A stretch of 64,000 nt of DNA from UA16 sp905478895 (GTDB lineage Bacteria > Bacteroidota > Bacteroidia > Flavobacteriales_D > Sanyastnellaceae), in contig CALSQO010000001.1 in the NCBI GenBank assembly GCA_943788495.1, forward strand, positions 496,001 through 560,000, written 5' to 3'. The notes below the pieces were generated by a model that saw only the letters and a list, made by a program, of their open reading frames with translations, was not told the origin of the DNA and made no database searches. Both the position numbers and the translations under genes were made by a program. Below, in pieces: positions 61,318 through 64,000 of this stretch. Positions within the stretch are counted from its first letter, which is position 1, and the number at the start of each line of letters is the position of its first letter.

Positions 61318-62028
61318 ATGCTGCCGGACCTATTTTTTGACCTCGACCGAACTTTGTGGGATTTTGATCGCAATTCCCGTGAGGCATTGCATGAGATTTT
61401 TAATGAGCTCGCTGCTCCCCGAATCCCCGGTGATTTTACAGCAGACGAATTCATTGCCGTCTATGAAGTGGAAAATGAACGCTGTTGGAAGGCGTACCGC
61501 GAGGGCACCTTGACCCAGCAGCAGCTTCGTCCCCTCCGGTTTAAGCGTTCCGTAGAGAAATTGGGCATTTCTTCCTTCCAAGGAATGGATGAGTTGGCAG
61601 AATCAATGGGGGAGGCTTATGTCAAACGTGCTCCATACCGCACCGCTTTGTTGGATGGTGCGATGGAGGTTTGTGCGGCATTGAATGAACGGGGCCATCG
61701 CATGTTCATCCTCACCAATGGCTTTGAGGAAGTGCAACACGTCAAAATGAAAAATTCAGGCTTGTCTCCTTATTTCTTGAAAGTACTAACCAGCGACGCC
61801 TTGGGGTACAAAAAACCCCGGCGAGAAGCATTTGATCAAAGCATCGTGATCGCGGAATCGGATGCATCAAAGGCCATCATGATTGGGGATGATTTGGAAT
61901 GTGATGTGGTAGGAGCCAGGGATGCAGGATGGCGATCGATTTATTTCAATCCCCATGGTGTTGACGCGGATCCTAAATTTCAGCAGATTACGCACTTGCG
62001 AGAATTGTTGGATTTGCCATTGACCTGA
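61318..62028 (+). CDS. HAD-family hydrolase, YjjG-type pyrimidine nucleotidase
   Basis: This 236-residue HAD enzyme shows all four motifs: DLFFDLDRTLWDFDRN (nucleophile Asp in DLDRT, about 4-19), FILTNGFEEVQHVKM (Thr, about 131-145), GYKKPRREAFDQ (Lys) and MIGDDLECDVVGARDAG (about 182-198). DLDRTLWDFDRNSREAL is the hallmark of YjjG, a house-cleaning nucleotidase that removes phosphate from non-canonical pyrimidine nucleotides. Its location near upp and a dihydroorotase-like gene fits pyrimidine metabolism. Confidence 0.88.
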   Translation: MLPDLFFDLDRTLWDFDRNSREALHEIFNELAAPRIPGDFTADEFIAVYEVENERCWKAYREGTLTQQQLRPLRFKRSVEKLGISSFQGMDELAESMGEAYVKRAPYRTALLDGAMEVCAALNERGHRMFILTNGFEEVQHVKMKNSGLSPYFLKVLTSDALGYKKPRREAFDQSIVIAESDASKAIMIGDDLECDVVGARDAGWRSIYFNPHGVDADPKFQQITHLRELLDLPLT

Positions 62029-62077
62029 AGTCTAGAATTGACCTACCTTGAGCTTTTCTCAAAAAAACCTCTGTGCC

Positions 62078-62404
62078 ATGGCCCAAGATGACCGTCCAAA
62101 TTCAAAGAAACTCAACATTGATTTACCCGAAGAGGAGGCGCAAGGCGTTTATTCTAATTTGGCTGTAATTACGCACAGTCCGGTTGAATTCGTAGTCGAT
62201 TTTGCTCAGATTATGCCGGGAATGAAGCAAGCAAAAGTGCGCAGTAGAATCATTTTGGCTCCGCACCATGCCAAGCGTTTGTTGCAAGCCTTGAATGAAA
62301 ATGTTCAGCGGTTTGAAAAGCAACAAGGTCCGATTCAAGCACCAAAGGGGAACCAAGATCCGGCCATGCCTTTGACCTTCAGTGGCCCACAAGGGGAAGC
62401 TTAA
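62078..62404 (+). CDS. DUF3467-family protein
   Basis: The ATG at 62078 (MAQDDRPNSKKLNIDLPEEE) is chosen over the open upstream part. The 108-residue product has the DUF3467 pattern: GVYSNLAVITHSPVEFVVDF (about 23-42), AQIMPG and VRSRIILAPHHAKRLLQALN (about 54-73), ending in a disordered tail. Proteins of this family are small cytosolic beta-proteins of unknown role. TACCTTG at 62044 may be a -7 box. It is convergent with the dihydroorotase gene, 6 bp apart. Confidence 0.88.
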   Translation: MAQDDRPNSKKLNIDLPEEEAQGVYSNLAVITHSPVEFVVDFAQIMPGMKQAKVRSRIILAPHHAKRLLQALNENVQRFEKQQGPIQAPKGNQDPAMPLTFSGPQGEA

Positions 62405-62410
62405 CGGGTC

Positions 62411-63694
62411 TCAGTCGCGGCGAAAACCTTTCATTCCACACACGGTTCCAAGTGGATTTCCAATCAGCTTATCAGTCTGATTTTCAGTAGATTGTACCTT
62501 GTTGGTTCCTTTTGTGATTGAGCTGTCTTTCCAGGGTTGTTCGGGGTGGAACCACGTTAATTCAGCTTTTTGGCCGGGCATGATGGACGGTTGCTCCAAC
62601 CCCAACACGTGCCGTGGTCCTGTGCTCAATGCGCGCACCAAAGCGCTCAACGAATCACCTTTGGAGGTCCCTTTCAAGGCTCGATGAGCTATTGCGAATG
62701 CCGATTCAATGCCAGCGATGCCAAATGAAGAAAGGCTAAACTCGACATCATGGTGCTCCAAGTCTTCTGGCCGATGATCGGAAACGACAGCGTCGATGGT
62801 TCCGTCTATTACTCCTTGTCGCAACGCTTCCCGGTCGGCTGCTCCTCGAAACGGCGGCATCACTTTTAAGGTCCCATCAAAATCACTCAGGTCTTCGTCG
62901 ATAAATCGCAGGTGGTTCGCCGTGGTGCCGCAGGTTATGTTCATCCCTTCCGACTTGGCGGATCGAATCAAATCGACCGATTCGGCTGCAGAAACCACGG
63001 GGAAATGCAGCCTTCCTCCGGTGTACTTGGCAATTTGGAGGTCCCGCTGAATGCGCATGACTTCGGAGGCCGACGGATTTCCGGTGACTCCCATGTGCGT
63101 GCTGGTGTCGCCCTCATGCATCATTGCCCCGGCATTTAGTCCCAAATCAAGCGGGAGGCTCAAAACCGGTTGGACGAGCGTGCTCCCATATTCTAGCGCT
63201 CTTCGAAGCATTTCTGTCCGGTCAATGGGCTGGTCATCCGAGAATGCAACAGCGCCCGCACGGGCCAAATCATGCATTTCTGATAGGGCCATTCCGGCTC
63301 CTTGCTGAGATACACAAGCCATAGGGTGAAGCCTGCACGTAAAGTCCTCCGTTTGCGCTTGCAAAAAAGAGACAGCCGATTTGTTGTCCGGATGCGCCAG
63401 GGAATTGGCATTCAAAATCACTCGGGTAAATCCGCCGTGGGAAGCGGCCAAGGCCCCGTTTTTTAGGCCTTCCTTATGTTCGGCACCAGGGTCATAAAAA
63501 TGGGCTTGTAAATCCACCCAACCGGGTGAAATCGCAGCGCCCTCTGCCTCCCAAACGTCTGCGTCGTCTGGTGTTTTCAAGTCGGAGGCAATTTCAACGA
63601 TATTGCCTTCAACGATGAGGACATCACATCGTTGACCGTTGTGCGTGCTATTCGGATCAACGATCCGTACTTTTTTGATGATTATGCTTTCCAT
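62411..63694 (-). CDS. pyrC: Dihydroorotase-like protein lacking several metal ligands
   Basis: The 427-residue protein aligns with class I dihydroorotases: ISPGWVDLQAHFYDPGAEHK (about 54-73), GGFTRVILNANS, AGAVAFSDDQPI, MMHEGDTSTHMG, ITCGTTANHLRF, VSDHRPED and PRHVLGLEQPSIMPGQKAEL. However the HxH metal motif reads QAH, the LSH of the usual VLSHxED reads LSL, and HVS reads VVS, so three metal ligands and the Arg after HL are missing. Similar proteins are common in Bacteroidota. It may be a non-catalytic partner of aspartate transcarbamylase or a diverged enzyme. It overlaps the next upstream gene by 13 bp. Confidence 0.82.
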   Translation of the reverse strand: MESIIIKKVRIVDPNSTHNGQRCDVLIVEGNIVEIASDLKTPDDADVWEAEGAAISPGWVDLQAHFYDPGAEHKEGLKNGALAASHGGFTRVILNANSLAHPDNKSAVSFLQAQTEDFTCRLHPMACVSQQGAGMALSEMHDLARAGAVAFSDDQPIDRTEMLRRALEYGSTLVQPVLSLPLDLGLNAGAMMHEGDTSTHMGVTGNPSASEVMRIQRDLQIAKYTGGRLHFPVVSAAESVDLIRSAKSEGMNITCGTTANHLRFIDEDLSDFDGTLKVMPPFRGAADREALRQGVIDGTIDAVVSDHRPEDLEHHDVEFSLSSFGIAGIESAFAIAHRALKGTSKGDSLSALVRALSTGPRHVLGLEQPSIMPGQKAELTWFHPEQPWKDSSITKGTNKVQSTENQTDKLIGNPLGTVCGMKGFRRD

Positions 63695-64000
63695 GTGCGC
63701 AATAGAATCGTCTCAATCGCCAAGGCGATTAGTGCAAAGATGATAAAGGCTTTCCACAAAGGCACCCCTTGTTCTGTCTGTTTGATGATTTGCGGCAAAC
63801 TTGATGTGGTGACATTGAGCAAGTTCACATGCTCCCAGCCTTTTTCTTCAATCAGTGCGAGGTATTCAGCGGGAGCAAATGCATCGTGATTCGATTCGAT
63901 TCGATCTTGATTCAAGCCAATCGTTGCCCAGGATTGATTCAAATCTCGCACGATGAAATGACCCGGAACCAAAGGCAGACCCTCCAAAAGGACTTCGATT
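63682..64000 (-). CDS. C-terminal end of a membrane protein, BatA-type (partial)
   Basis: The frame enters from the right edge (IEVLLEGLPLVPGHFIVRDL) and ends at 63682 with a single transmembrane helix (LWKAFIIFALIALAIETILL) and a short basic end. The last part resembles the C-terminus of Bacteroidota proteins with an N-terminal BatA domain, where a periplasmic or Ig-like region is followed by one last helix. The beginning is outside the window. It overlaps the dihydroorotase-like start by 13 bp, so the two are coupled. Confidence 0.7.
   Translation of the reverse strand, partial: IEVLLEGLPLVPGHFIVRDLNQSWATIGLNQDRIESNHDAFAPAEYLALIEEKGWEHVNLLNVTTSSLPQIIKQTEQGVPLWKAFIIFALIALAIETILLRTWKA

Overview
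The window looks like a chromosome segment of a Bacteroidota bacterium, most likely a marine Flavobacteriales-type lineage. Evidence seen in the sequence: type IX secretion (T9SS) C-terminal sorting domains of both the short type A form (ending in ...LVR/FKR/VIQR) and the gliding-associated type B form; TonB-dependent receptors with a carboxypeptidase-like N-terminal domain; a DUF4249 lipoprotein next to a receptor; HYR, lectin and PKD-like giant surface proteins; and promoters of the Bacteroidota form TTG-N19-TAnnTTTG. No phage, transposon or CRISPR is visible.

Layout. 1-3393: end of a receptor, a glycerol facilitator, and a phosphate-uptake pair (PiT-like permease plus OprO/P-type porin) behind three Pho-box-like direct repeats. 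3568-9018: a membrane-spanning FG-GAP/LamG protein with a MarR-like DNA-binding tail, divergent from a secreted LamG/FISUMP protein, then tRNA-Arg(UCG). 9203-16750: small outer-membrane and cytosolic genes, a receptor/DUF4249/outer-membrane operon and a kelch protein. 16789-32204: large secreted proteins (L-type lectin, M43 metalloprotease, pirin, a 2108-residue HYR protein with a recently expanded 261-bp repeat). 32234-39525: CotH protein, PqqB-like lipoprotein, di-haem peroxidase, type B-sorted protein. 39539-45534: a three-gene operon (lamin-tail protein, TonB receptor, PLD/OB-fold protein) that looks like a surface acquisition system. 45590-52620: an amino-sugar module (SSS symporter, GHMP sugar kinase, nucleotidyltransferase-CutC fusion, GH20 hexosaminidase). 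52633-56355: a vanadium haloperoxidase fused to VCBS/ASPIC repeats. 56490-64000: a small-RNA candidate, rpsT, radC, wecB, a polysaccharide deacetylase, upp, a YjjG-like nucleotidase, DUF3467, a dihydroorotase-like protein and the end of a membrane protein.

How the genes work together. The region is dominated by cell-surface functions: uptake of phosphate and organic polymers, secreted hydrolases and adhesins, and salvage of N-acetyl-sugars and pyrimidines. The hexosaminidase, symporter, kinase and nucleotidyltransferase form a plausible route from extracellular glycan to nucleotide sugar.

Caveat. Four genes (DUF4249, CotH, PLD and GH20) are interrupted by what each time reads as one extra base, and a fifth has an in-frame TGA before a last domain. 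Sequencing or assembly error is the simplest explanation, so these genes are annotated as fragments. Functions are inferred from motifs read by eye; no database search was possible.
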